Assembly (NCBI RefSeq): GCF_002201475.1
Contig: NZ_CP021422.1
Coordinates: 3,720,001 to 3,784,000, forward strand
Direction of reading: 5' to 3'
Source of the DNA: Acutalibacter muris
Lineage (GTDB): Bacteria > Bacillota > Clostridia > Oscillospirales > Acutalibacteraceae
Length of the DNA: 64,000 nucleotides
Shown: positions 23,539 through 32,700 of the stretch, piece by piece
How the letters are laid out: every line of letters begins with the position of its first letter
How positions within the stretch are numbered: position 1 is the stretch's first letter
Made by a program: the position numbers and the translations under genes
Notes under the pieces: model-generated
Seen by the model: the letters and a program-made list of their open reading frames with translations, nothing else
What the model was told of the DNA's origin: nothing
Database searches by the model: none

Positions 23539-24099
23539 TTACTCTTGAGGAAGTTTCTTCATCATGACGTACTCATTGTGGAGTGTACCGTCCTTAAAGC
23601 GGTACGCGTCCGGCCGCACGCCCACTATGCGGAAACCCCTCTTTTCATAGAGGGACCGGGCCCGGGCGTTGCCCTCCACGAATTCCAGCTCCAGCTGAGT
23701 AACGCCCTCCCATTCCCCGGCGATGTGCTCCATCTCACAGAACATGGCCGTGCCTATCCCACAGCCCCAGAACTCCTTTAACAGGGCGATGGCAATGAAA
23801 GCGCGGTGGCGCACCTTCATCATGGGGTTGCGGTGAACACTACAGTTTCCGGCTATTTTGCCATCTACCTCGCAGACTAGCACGGCGGCGTTTTCGTTGG
23901 AGTTATTGTCCTCTATCCACTTGGCCTCGCCCTCGGCGGTGTATTTTGCGCACTCCTCGGGGTAGCGCATGATGAAGTCCGACTCTCCCGCCGAGCGCAC
24001 AAGATAATCCAAGAGGCCGGGGATATCCTCGTTTCGGGGGTTGCGCAGAACGGCTTTCCTGCCGTCCTTTAAAGCAAAGTTCACCTCTCTTGTAAGCAT
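23539..24099 (-). CDS. GNAT-family N-acetyltransferase
   Basis: 186 residues. A GNAT core: KIAGNCSVHRN (strand 4), then RHRAFIAIALLKEFWGCGIGTAMF with the acetyl-CoA pyrophosphate-binding loop, and LELEFVEGNARARSLYEKRGFRIVG (strand 6/helix 4). Similar to RimI/RimJ-type and polyamine-like acetyltransferases; substrate unknown. The start overlaps the stop of the synthetase gene by one base, so it is the second gene of a T-box-controlled operon. Confidence 0.88.
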   Translation of the reverse strand: MLTREVNFALKDGRKAVLRNPRNEDIPGLLDYLVRSAGESDFIMRYPEECAKYTAEGEAKWIEDNNSNENAAVLVCEVDGKIAGNCSVHRNPMMKVRHRAFIAIALLKEFWGCGIGTAMFCEMEHIAGEWEGVTQLELEFVEGNARARSLYEKRGFRIVGVRPDAYRFKDGTLHNEYVMMKKLPQE

Positions 24100-26396
24100 T
24101 ATTTGTCCTCCTCTCTTATCTGCACCCGCCTTATCTTACCGCTGATAGTCTTGGGGAGGTCGTCTCTGAACTCAACTATGCGGGGGTACTTATAGGGCGC
24201 GGTGTGCTTTTTCACATAGGTCTGTATCTCTTTTTTCAGCTCCTCTGTGCCGACCGTGCCCCGTGTCAGGACAATGGTGGCCTTTACCACCTGGCCGCGG
24301 ATGGGGTCCGGGGCGGCGGTGACCGCGCACTCCAGGACGTAGGGCAGCTCCATTATCACGCTCTCTATCTCGAAGGGCCCGATGCGGTAGCCGCTGGACT
24401 TTATCACGTCGTCCGTGCGGCCCACGTACCAGAAGTAGCCGTCCTCGTCCCGCCAGGCGGTGTCGCCGGTGTGGTACATACCGTCGTGCCAGGAGGCTTT
24501 TGTCTGCTTCTCATCCTGGTAGTACCCAAGGAACAGGCCGCAGGGCACGTTCTCATCCGTGCGTATGACTATTTCGCCGGTCTCCCCCACAGGGGCGGAG
24601 GTGCCGTCTGGCAGCACCACGTCCACGTCGTATAAGGGGCTGGGCACCCCCATGGAGCCCACTCTGGGTATGGAGCCCACAGGGTTATAGATTACGCAGG
24701 TGGTCTCTGTCTGGCCGTAGCCCTCCATAAGGGCAAGGCCGGTGGCCCGTTTCCACTGCTCATAGACCTCGGGGTTCAAGGCCTCGCCGGCGGTGGTGGA
24801 GTATTCTATGCCGGAGAGGTCATACTTTGAGAGGTCCTCTTTTATAAAGAAGCGGTACATAGTTGGCGGGGCGCAGAAGGTGGTTATCTTGTATTTTGCG
24901 AACATCGGGAGGATATCGTGGGCGTCAAACTTGTCGAAGTCATAGGTGAAAATGGCCGCCTCGCACATCCACTGGCCGTAGTATTTGCCCCACATGGCCT
25001 TGCCCCAGCCGGTGTCGGAGATGGTGAAGTGCAGGCCGTCCGGGTTCACGTTGTGCCAGTATCTTGCGGTTATATAGTGTCCCAGGGCATATTTATAACT
25101 ATGCACGGCTATCTTGGGGTAGCCCGTGGTGCCCGAGGTGAAGTACATCAGCATTGGGTCGCTGCCCGAGGGTGAGTCGGGCTTTCTCTCGTACACCTCC
25201 GAGAAGGCGGCCATCTCCTTGTCAAAGTCATGCCAGCCAAGCCGGTTTGCTCCCACCATGATCTTCACCTCCACCCCGGGGCAATTCTTAGCGGAGCGGT
25301 CTGCTTCGTCAGCGGTCTGGCCGTCCGAGGTGCAGAGTATGGCCTTAACCCCCGCCGCTTTAAAGCGGTAGTCAAAGTCGTGCTCCATCAAAAGGTGGGT
25401 GGCGGGGATTATCACCGCGCCCATCTTGTGGAGTGCGGTGATCACATACCAGAACTGGTAGTGGCGCTTTAAGACCACCAGCACCCGGTCGCCCCGCTTT
25501 ATGCCCAGGCTCTCAAGATAGTTGGCTGTCTGATTACTGAGCCTGCTGATATCCGAGAAGGTGAACCGGCGCTCGTTCTTGTCGTGGTCCAGATGGAGCA
25601 TGGCGAGGCGCTGGGGCTCCCTTCTGGCTATCTCGTCCACCACGTCGAAGGCGAAGTTGAAGTTCTCCTCGTTCTTGAACTTTATGCCGCTTAATATGCC
25701 GTTTTCGTCCAGGCTGGTCTCAATAAAGGGGTCAATGACGCCCTCCCTGGGCTGGCGGGCCAGCTTGCGGTCTATAAGGGTCTGGAAGCGGTCGGTTTCC
25801 GGGGCCTGGTCCTCGGTGCCCTTCATGACCATGGCGTACAACTGACAGTCCTCCCCGCCGGTGGCTATCATGCCGTGGGGGGTGCCGGAGTTATAGTAGA
25901 TAGAGTCCCCCTCGTTCAACACCTCGATATGGCTGCCTATCTGGGCCTTCATGGAGCCCTTGACAACTATATCGAACTCCTGACCCGCGTGGCTTGCCAG
26001 CTTTATGGCCACGTGCTGCTCAGCCTCAGAGTAGGGCATGGTGACAAAAAAGGGCTCGGCGGTCTTGTTCTTGAAGAGCGGGGCCAGGTTCAGGTACTTG
26101 AAGCCGTGGCGGCGGGTTATGGGCAGGCCGTCCCCATGGCGCACGATGGTATAGCTGGAGAGGGTGGGGCTCACCCCGCGTATCAGGTCGGTGGGGTCCA
26201 CGCCGAAGCGTTTTGCGCACTTGTAGATGAAGGTAAAGCTGAAGTCCTGCTCCCCCTCCTCACAGTGGGCGTACTCCTCCGTGCTCACACCTGTGCAGCG
26301 GGCCATCTCCTCCTCAGAAAGGCCGGTTATCTCCCGCATGGTGCGGATACGCTGGGCCACCTCTCCCAGCTGGGCCTTCAGATCTGTTTTTTCCAT
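24099..26396 (-). CDS. XRE-cupin-acyl-CoA synthetase fusion
   Basis: 765 residues. Residues ~10-70 form an XRE helix-turn-helix (GLSEEEMARCTGVSTEEY), ~110-200 a cupin barrel (HAGQEFDIVVKGSM, GDSIYYNSGTPHG), and ~235-765 a complete AMP-forming acyl-CoA synthetase with YFTSGTTGYPK (P-loop), EGYGQTETT, the hinge region YHTGDTAW ... YFWYVGRTDDVIK, and the catalytic Lys in PKTISGKIRR. The synthetase part resembles medium-chain acyl/benzoate-type enzymes, while the XRE-cupin part resembles stand-alone regulators. A T-box leader lies upstream. The fused DNA-binding module may sense the acyl substrate or regulate its own gene (inference). Confidence 0.88.
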   Translation of the reverse strand: MEKTDLKAQLGEVAQRIRTMREITGLSEEEMARCTGVSTEEYAHCEEGEQDFSFTFIYKCAKRFGVDPTDLIRGVSPTLSSYTIVRHGDGLPITRRHGFKYLNLAPLFKNKTAEPFFVTMPYSEAEQHVAIKLASHAGQEFDIVVKGSMKAQIGSHIEVLNEGDSIYYNSGTPHGMIATGGEDCQLYAMVMKGTEDQAPETDRFQTLIDRKLARQPREGVIDPFIETSLDENGILSGIKFKNEENFNFAFDVVDEIARREPQRLAMLHLDHDKNERRFTFSDISRLSNQTANYLESLGIKRGDRVLVVLKRHYQFWYVITALHKMGAVIIPATHLLMEHDFDYRFKAAGVKAILCTSDGQTADEADRSAKNCPGVEVKIMVGANRLGWHDFDKEMAAFSEVYERKPDSPSGSDPMLMYFTSGTTGYPKIAVHSYKYALGHYITARYWHNVNPDGLHFTISDTGWGKAMWGKYYGQWMCEAAIFTYDFDKFDAHDILPMFAKYKITTFCAPPTMYRFFIKEDLSKYDLSGIEYSTTAGEALNPEVYEQWKRATGLALMEGYGQTETTCVIYNPVGSIPRVGSMGVPSPLYDVDVVLPDGTSAPVGETGEIVIRTDENVPCGLFLGYYQDEKQTKASWHDGMYHTGDTAWRDEDGYFWYVGRTDDVIKSSGYRIGPFEIESVIMELPYVLECAVTAAPDPIRGQVVKATIVLTRGTVGTEELKKEIQTYVKKHTAPYKYPRIVEFRDDLPKTISGKIRRVQIREEDK

Positions 26397-26462
26397 TTGG
26401 CATCCCCCTAGTTAAGTATTATAGTAATTTGCCATATATCTAGTTTGCACATTCCTGCCGAT

Positions 26463-26790
26463 AAAAAAACCGTCCCATAGGAATATACCTATGAGACGGA
26501 TATGCTCCGCGGTACCACTCATATTGCGAAACTTGCCGCCAGGCAAGGCCTTCTTGCCGTCAGGTAAGTATTTCGCCGCTCTCAAAATGTCAGGCTCCAG
26601 CAAGCCCCTGCTCTAACGCGGCGTACACGGAAGACGTCTACTACCAGAGAATTGGCAAAGCCAACTCCACGGGTTCGGGTCTTCAGCTCAGAAGGGATAA
26701 GCCCATTGGGGACGTCACGCCGGCTCGCAGCAGCCGCCAGCTCTCTGAAGAGACGGACCCCAGGCTGTCTTCGTCATAGCCTTTAGGGAT
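26463..26790 (-). promoter_or_regulatory. T-box riboswitch leader
   Basis: On the minus strand, read from ~26790 to 26463, a typical T-box leader is seen: stem I with the distal AGAGAGCTGGCGGCTGCTGC / GAGCCGGC pair, a kink-turn-like TGA/TGAG base, then the conserved antiterminator sequence TGGTACCGCG (26509-26518), and a terminator (ccgtctcatagg ... cctatgggacgg, 26470-26499) with a run of seven T. It controls the synthetase-acetyltransferase operon, whose start codon is 66 bp beyond the terminator. The specifier loop appears to contain CTTATCC, so the codon could be TAT, ATC or TTA; I cannot decide. Confidence 0.9.
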
Positions 26791-26839
26791 ATGCAGTTAA
26801 AATATATTTTGATAATTATAGCCTGGTTTGAAAGAAATG

Positions 26840-27898
26840 TCAATACTCTCCGGGAAAATTTTTCCCTCTGTATTTGCGCTCCTGCCGCCGTGACTTCGCA
26901 AGAGCTTTGCTGGGCTGGCCCTGCTTCCTCCGCACGGCGCCCAGGCGGCGGCTCCTCTCTGACTCGCCGTTCAAAAGCTTATAGCTCTCCCACCGCTCAG
27001 GGTCCAGCTCCCCGTTCTCAATAGCGGCCTTTATGGCGCAGCCGGGCTCGCGCTCATGCTTACAATCTGAAAAGCGGCAGCGCCCCAGGAATCTCTCCAC
27101 GTCCGGGAAAGCCGTGCTGAGCCCCTCTCCCGCGTCCCACATACCCAGCTCCCTCATGCCGGGGGTGTCTATCACCAGCACGCCGCTCTTTAAAAGGAGC
27201 AGCTGTCTGTGGGTGGTGGTGTGCCGTCCGGCGGAGTCGTATTCCCGCACGCCGCTGACGGACATTATCTCCTCGCCCGCCAGGGCGTTGATAAGGCTGG
27301 ACTTGCCCACGCCGGAGCTGCCAAGAAAGGCGGCGGTGGTCCCGGGGCGGAGATAGGGCGCAAGCTGCTCCATGCCCTCCCCGGTCTTAGAGCTCAGGGC
27401 AAACACCGGGGCCTCCCCGGCAACGGCCTTGGCCTCCCTGAGCATTTCGCCGTGGTCCCCGGGCAGGTCGGCCTTGGTAAGGACTACCACGGGCCTTGCG
27501 CCGCTGTTCCAGCCAAGGGTCAGGTATCGCTCCAGCCGCTTCAAGCTGAAATTCTCGTTCAGGCTCTGCACGGCGAACACCACGTCCATATTGGCTGCCA
27601 CGGCCTGCTCGGTGCCGTGCCAGCCGTCCAGCCGGGAGAAAAAGCTTTTTCTGGGAAGCGTGCGCACTATCTGCCAGTCGCCGGGGGCCGGCAGGGCCAG
27701 CACATAGTCGCCGGTGGTGGGAAACTCCTCGCCGCTCTCATAAATATACTCCTTGGTCTTGAGGGTGGCGTACTGCTGGCCCTCGGGCGTGATAAGCTGC
27801 CAGCGGCCCTTAAATACCGCCGTGACCCTGGCGGGCAGGGCGGGGCCCTCCGGGGGGATAAGCTCCTCCGGGAAGCCGTAGGTTTTTATATCTGTCAT
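26840..27898 (-). CDS. rsgA: RsgA-type ribosome-assembly GTPase
   Basis: 352 residues. Circularly permuted GTPase order: VLTKADL (G4) first, then GSSGVGKSSL (G1) and DTPGMRE (G3). An N-terminal OB-like domain (~20-85) and a C-terminal zinc knuckle with Cys/His residues in CRFSDCKHEREPGC are present. RsgA releases late-maturing 30S subunits on GTP hydrolysis. A long basic tail (RKQGQPSKALAKSRRQERK) is unusual in length. The gene is preceded by a promoter, a 19-residue leader peptide and a hairpin, suggesting attenuation by ribosome stalling. Confidence 0.88.
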   Translation of the reverse strand: MTDIKTYGFPEELIPPEGPALPARVTAVFKGRWQLITPEGQQYATLKTKEYIYESGEEFPTTGDYVLALPAPGDWQIVRTLPRKSFFSRLDGWHGTEQAVAANMDVVFAVQSLNENFSLKRLERYLTLGWNSGARPVVVLTKADLPGDHGEMLREAKAVAGEAPVFALSSKTGEGMEQLAPYLRPGTTAAFLGSSGVGKSSLINALAGEEIMSVSGVREYDSAGRHTTTHRQLLLLKSGVLVIDTPGMRELGMWDAGEGLSTAFPDVERFLGRCRFSDCKHEREPGCAIKAAIENGELDPERWESYKLLNGESERSRRLGAVRRKQGQPSKALAKSRRQERKYRGKNFPGEY

Positions 27899-27978
27899 TT
27901 AATGCCTCCTGATAGAATTCGTTTTTCTTTGTGCCATGGTCAAAATTTTGCATAAAACCTCTCTCCTTTCAAAAGTAA

Positions 27979-28008
27979 AGGACCGGCCCCAAAAACAGGG
28001 CCGGTCCT
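27979..28008 (-). terminator. Attenuator-like hairpin upstream of rsgA
   Basis: Perfect 11-bp stem (aggaccggccc / gggccggtcct) with an 8-base loop and a T-rich tail on the minus strand. It lies between a short leader reading frame and the rsgA start, so it probably acts as a conditional terminator. Confidence 0.65.
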
Positions 28009-28025
28009 ACCGTTTTTTCTGCTGC

Positions 28026-28085
28026 TCAGACAAAAGCACAGCAAGCGGCGGATCCTCTGCTTTCCGGGGAAGTATATGGTAACAT
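28026..28085 (-). CDS. Leader peptide (19 residues) upstream of rsgA
   Basis: ATG at 28085, reading MLPYTSPESRGSAACCAFV and stop, with an AAAGG-like site ~11 bases upstream. Too short to be a normal protein. Its place between a consensus promoter and an attenuator hairpin suggests that translation of this peptide, or stalling on it, decides whether the rsgA message is completed. Confidence 0.5.
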   Translation of the reverse strand: MLPYTSPESRGSAACCAFV

Positions 28086-28122
28086 CGCCGCTCACCGCCT
28101 TTCTTTAGAAGTCTGTAGGGTC

Positions 28123-28151
28123 ATATTAGCACATATAAAGCCGTATGTCAA
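28123..28151 (-). promoter_or_regulatory. Promoter of the rsgA leader
   Basis: On the minus strand TTGACA (28146-28151), a 17-base spacer and TAATAT (28123-28128). It fires through the leader peptide towards rsgA. Confidence 0.8.
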
Positions 28152-28158
28152 GTCAAAA

Positions 28159-28644
28159 TTACATACACACCTCGTCCCGGCGCACGGAGCCCAGGTATAC
28201 CGGCCCCGCCGAGTTTAAAACCTCCCGCACGCGCCCGCGAAGCTGGAGGGGCACAAGGGGCAGGGTTTCCGCCTCCTCCGGCGTGCTCCAGACGCTGCCG
28301 GTCTGCTGGAAGTCCGTCTCGGTTTTTTCGCGCACCCTGTCGGAGACCGCGCGGACCAGGAATATATGCAAAGTGCGGTGGCAGTATTCCGGGTATCTCC
28401 GGCGCATATCCGGGTCTGTGAATATCTCTTCGCAGAGGGCCGCGAAGCGCACCGGCTCCACCGCAAGGCCGGTCTCCTCAAGGACCTCCCGGACGACGGC
28501 CTCCTCCATGGTCTCATACACGTGCTGCCCGCCGCCGGGCAGGTCGAAGTATTCCTCCCCGGAGCTGGTCACGCAGCGGTTCAAGAGGACCCTGCCGTCT
28601 GTGGAGAGCAGCAGGGCCTTTGCGGAGTTTCTTATCATCTCCAT
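28159..28644 (-). CDS. NUDIX hydrolase
   Basis: 161 residues. The full NUDIX box is present (GGGQHVYETMEEAVVREV followed by LEETGL), satisfying G-x5-E-x7-R-E-U-x-E-E-x-G-U. The surrounding strands fit the NUDIX fold. It hydrolyses a nucleoside diphosphate linked to another moiety; the substrate is unknown. The start is 3 bp from the stop of the DAHP synthase gene, so they are likely co-transcribed. Confidence 0.88.
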   Translation of the reverse strand: MEMIRNSAKALLLSTDGRVLLNRCVTSSGEEYFDLPGGGQHVYETMEEAVVREVLEETGLAVEPVRFAALCEEIFTDPDMRRRYPEYCHRTLHIFLVRAVSDRVREKTETDFQQTGSVWSTPEEAETLPLVPLQLRGRVREVLNSAGPVYLGSVRRDEVCM

Positions 28645-28647
28645 GGA

Positions 28648-29688
28648 CTACGCCCTCTCGGCTATGCTGAATATCAGGCTCCGCGTGTCCGCCCAGCCGA
28701 GACAGGGGTCCGTGATGGACTTCCCATAAGTGCGCTCCCCTTCTATAGGCTGGCAGCCCTCCTCCAGATAGCTCTCTATCATAACGCCCTTTACCAGCTT
28801 ATGGAGCTCCCGGCTGTGGCTGCGGCTGTGGAGTACCTCGCTGGTTATGCGTATCTGCTCCTTATATTTCTTGTCGGAGTTGGAGTGGTTCACGTCCACT
28901 ATCACCGCCGGGTTCAGCAGATCCCTCTCGCCGTACAGTTCCAAAAGGCGCATAAGGTCCTCATAGTGGTAGTTGGGCACACAGGTGCCGTACTTGTCCA
29001 CCCCGCCCCGCAGGATGGCGTGGGCCAGTGGGTTGCCGCCGGTGGTGGCGTCCCAGCCCCTGTAGAGGAAGTTATGGGAGCTCTGGGCGGCCTGGATGGA
29101 GTTGAGCATAACGGACAGATCTCCGCTGGTGGGGTTTTTCATGCCCACGGGGATATCCATGCCGCTGGCGGTGAGCCTGTGCTGCTGGTTCTCCACCGAG
29201 CGGGCCCCCACGGCCTCATAGCTCAGAACGTCGTCAAGATAGCTGCGGTTCTCCGGGTACAGCATCTCATCCGCAGCGGTGAGCCCGGTCCCCTCTATGA
29301 CCCGGATGTGCATACGCCTTATAGCGATTATGCCCTCCAAAAGGTCCGGGGCCTTGTCCGGGGAGGGCTGGTGGAGCATACCCTTATACCCCTGGCCGGT
29401 GGTGCGGGGCTTGTTGGTGTAGACTCTTGGTATCAGCAGGAGCCGGTCCTTCACGGCCTCGTTTATCTCCGCAAGCCTGTGGACGTACTCCAGAAGGGCC
29501 TCCTGGTTGTCGGCGGAACAGGGGCCGATTATAACTATGAACTTGTCGGACTTCCCCTCAAAAACCTCCCTTATCTCCCGGTCCCTCTGGGCCTTGCGCT
29601 CCAGGACGGCGGGGGACAGGGGATGCTGGGCCTTCAAATCGGCGGGCATGGGAAGCTGGCGGTTTAACTGCATGGACATTGGCATCAC
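28648..29688 (-). CDS. aroF: 3-deoxy-7-phosphoheptulonate (DAHP) synthase, type I
   Basis: 346 residues of the AroF/G/H class: FIVIIGPCSAD (metal Cys), RVYTNKPRTTGQGYKG (phosphoenolpyruvate site), NPTSGDLSVM, CVPNYHYED and VDVNHSNSDK. It condenses phosphoenolpyruvate with erythrose 4-phosphate, the first step to chorismate and the aromatic amino acids. No extra regulatory domain is fused. Several ATGs are close together at the start, so the N-terminus is uncertain by a few residues. NUDIX follows directly; purL ends 22 bp below the start of this unit's upstream neighbour. Confidence 0.92.
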   Translation of the reverse strand: MMPMSMQLNRQLPMPADLKAQHPLSPAVLERKAQRDREIREVFEGKSDKFIVIIGPCSADNQEALLEYVHRLAEINEAVKDRLLLIPRVYTNKPRTTGQGYKGMLHQPSPDKAPDLLEGIIAIRRMHIRVIEGTGLTAADEMLYPENRSYLDDVLSYEAVGARSVENQQHRLTASGMDIPVGMKNPTSGDLSVMLNSIQAAQSSHNFLYRGWDATTGGNPLAHAILRGGVDKYGTCVPNYHYEDLMRLLELYGERDLLNPAVIVDVNHSNSDKKYKEQIRITSEVLHSRSHSRELHKLVKGVMIESYLEEGCQPIEGERTYGKSITDPCLGWADTRSLIFSIAERA

Positions 29689-29710
29689 GCTTTCTTATAG
29701 TTTATGAGCC

Positions 29711-32700
29711 TTACGCAAAGTATTCTACCCCGGACTTGAACAACTTCTGATCCTTATGCCCGGGTACGTTTTTAAAGAGCCCCTTTGTCCAGCGCTCGTT
29801 ATGGCCCATCTTCCCGAGTATGCGTCCGTCGGGGCTGGTAATACCCTCTATGCCGCAAACGGAGCCGTTGGGGTTCCAGAGGATATCCCCGCTTACGGCG
29901 CCCTGGGGGTCCGCGTACTGGGTGGCAATCTGACCGCCCTCTATGAGGGCCTTCAAGGCCTCGTCATTGGCAACGAACCTGCCCTCTCCGTGGGAGATGG
30001 CTATGGTGTGCATATCCCCGGCGTTCGTTCCCCTAAGCCACGGGGACTTGACGCTGGTTACCCGGGTATACACGAGCCTGGAGGCGTGCCGCCCCAGAGA
30101 GTTGAAGGTCAGGGTGGGGGCGTCCTCGCTGGGCTCGGTTATCCTTCCATAGGGCAGAAGCCCCAGCTTTATAAGAGCCTGGAAACCGTTGCAGATACCA
30201 AGCATCAGTCCGTCCCTGTTATCTAAAAGGTCCATGACCGCCTCGGCTATGCGGGGGTTGCGGAAGGTGGTGGCGATGAACTTGCCGGACCCCTCCGGCT
30301 CGTCGCCGCCGGAGAAGCCGCCGGGTATCATGATGATCTGGCTCTCCCTTATGCTCCTCTCCATCTCCCTTATGGTCTCCTCAATACCGGCGCGGGTCAG
30401 GTTGCGCACCACCAGCACATTGGCCCTGGCCCCGGCCCGCTCAAAGGCTCGGGCGGAGTCCACCTCGCTGTTGGTGCCGGGGAAGGCCGGGAGGAACACC
30501 CTGGGCCTTGCGGCCTTTATCACCGGCGATGAGCTGTTCCTCTGAGTATAAAGAGGCGTGTCGGCGGGCATGGGGGCCGGGGCGGCGAAGCTGGGGAATA
30601 CCCCCTCGAGGGTGCCGGACCAGGCCTTTATAAGCTCCTCCACGGGAACTTTCTCTCCGTCTATGTGCACATTCTCCCCGCCGGTAGTGTGCCCCAGCAG
30701 TATGCCGCCCTGGAGCTCCGCCTCGGGGGAGAGGGCCGCGACTATCGCGCCTTGCATGGGGGCATAGAGCGTCTCGGCGGAGAGCCCGGGCTGGAACTTA
30801 AAGCCCAGCTTATTGCCCAGACACATACGCATGGCCGCGGCGGCCGCGCCGCCCTCCCGCACCACGGCGGCGGCGGTTATCTCCCCGCAGTCCATGGCGG
30901 CCAGTATTTTACTGTACAGCTCCTTCAGCCTTGGCCAGTCCGGCATACCGCTTTCCTCCTGGGGCACAGGTATCAGCACCAGCTTGGTCCCCGGATGCTT
31001 CACGCAGGCGGAGAGGGTGCGGCTGGCCTTTGTCATGGAGAGAGCGAAGCTCACAAGGGTGGGGGGCACATCTAAATCCTCAAAGGAGCCGGACATACTG
31101 TCCTTGCCGCCAATAGCCGGCAGTCCCATCCCTATTTGGGCCGAGAGCGCGCCCAACAGCGCCGCGGCGGGCTGGCCCCAGCGGGAGGGCACGGCGTGCA
31201 GCCGGGGGAAATACTCCTGGAAGGTGAGCCGGGCCTTTAATGGATCCGCGCCCACGGCCAAAAGCTTTGAAAGGCTCTCCACCACCGCGTAGGCCGCGCC
31301 CATAAAGGGCGACCAGCGGGAGACCTTCGGCACATAGCCGTAGCTCATGGCGGTGGCGTCATCGGTCTCGCCGGAGAGCAGGGGCACCTTCGCCACCATG
31401 GCCTCCTCCGGGGTAAGCTGGTATAGCCCGCCGAAGGGCATAAGCACCGTGCCCGCGCCTATGACGGAGTCAAAGCGCTCCACAAGCCCCTTCTGGCAGC
31501 AGACCTCTAAGCGGGCCATATTGGCAAGCAGCGCCTGGGCCCCGGACTTGCCCTTCAGGGCCTCCGGCACCTCCTTCATAGCGCAGGGGCCCTGGGGGGC
31601 GGTTATCCTTGCGTCGGCGTTCTGGGTCACACCGTTGGTATCAAGAAACGCCCTTGAGAGGTCAACAATCTGGTCTCCACGCCACTGCATTTTAAGCCTT
31701 TGGCTCTCGGTCACCACGGCCACACTCTGGGCGTCCAGGTTCTCTCTTGCGGCCAGGACTTTGAATTTTTCCACGTCCTCCGGGGCCAGCACCACGGCCA
31801 TGCGCTCCTGGGACTCGGAGATGGCAAGCTCGGTACCGTCTAACCCCTCGTACTTCTTGGGCACGCTGTCCAGGTCTATCATAAGCCCCGGGGCCAGCTC
31901 CCCGATGGCCACGCATACGCCCCCCGCGCCGAAGTCGTTGCAGCGCTTTATGAGCTTTGCGGCGGCCGCGTTCCTAAAGAGCCGCTGTATCTTACGCTCG
32001 GTGGGCGGGTTGCCCTTTTGCACCTGGGCCCCGCAGACCTCCACGGACTTTTCAGTATGCGCCATACTTGAGCCGGTGGCTCCGCCGATGCCGTCCCGGC
32101 CTGTTGCCCCGCCAAGGAGCACTATGATATCCCCGGGGGCGGGCTCCTCCCGGCGCACGTTCTCCTTGGGGGAGGCGCCAACTACGGCCCCTATTTCCAG
32201 GCGCTTCGCCACATAGCCGGGGTCGTAGAGCTCGGTGACCTGTCCGGTGGCAAGGCCCACCTGGTTGCCATAGCTGGAGTAGCCCGCCGCCGCGCCGGTG
32301 GTTATCTTCCGGCTGGGCAGCTTGCCGTGGAGGGTTTCGGAAAGGGGCACGGTGGGGTCCCCAGAGCCGGTGACCCGCATGGCCTGGTACACATATGCCC
32401 GGCCGGACAGCGGGTCCCTGATGGCCCCGCCCAGGCAGGTGGCCGCCCCGCCGAAGGGCTCTATCTCCGTGGGATGGTTATGCGTCTCGTTCTTGAACTG
32501 TATCAGCCAGGTCTGGGTCTCGCCGTCTATAGTGACCGGAGCCTCGATGGAGCAGGCGTTTATCTCGTCGCTCACGTCCAGGTCGGGCACAAGTCCCTTC
32601 TTTCTAAGGTACTTGCCGCCTATGGTGGCCATGTCCATGAGGGATATCGGGCGGTCGGTCTCCCCATACATCTCGTCCCTCAGGGCAAGGTAATCCTTCA

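Noticed and set aside
24099..26396. Possibility that the XRE-cupin part and the synthetase are two genes
   Set aside because: The frame is continuous without an internal stop, and no ribosome site or start is evident at the domain boundary near residue 235.
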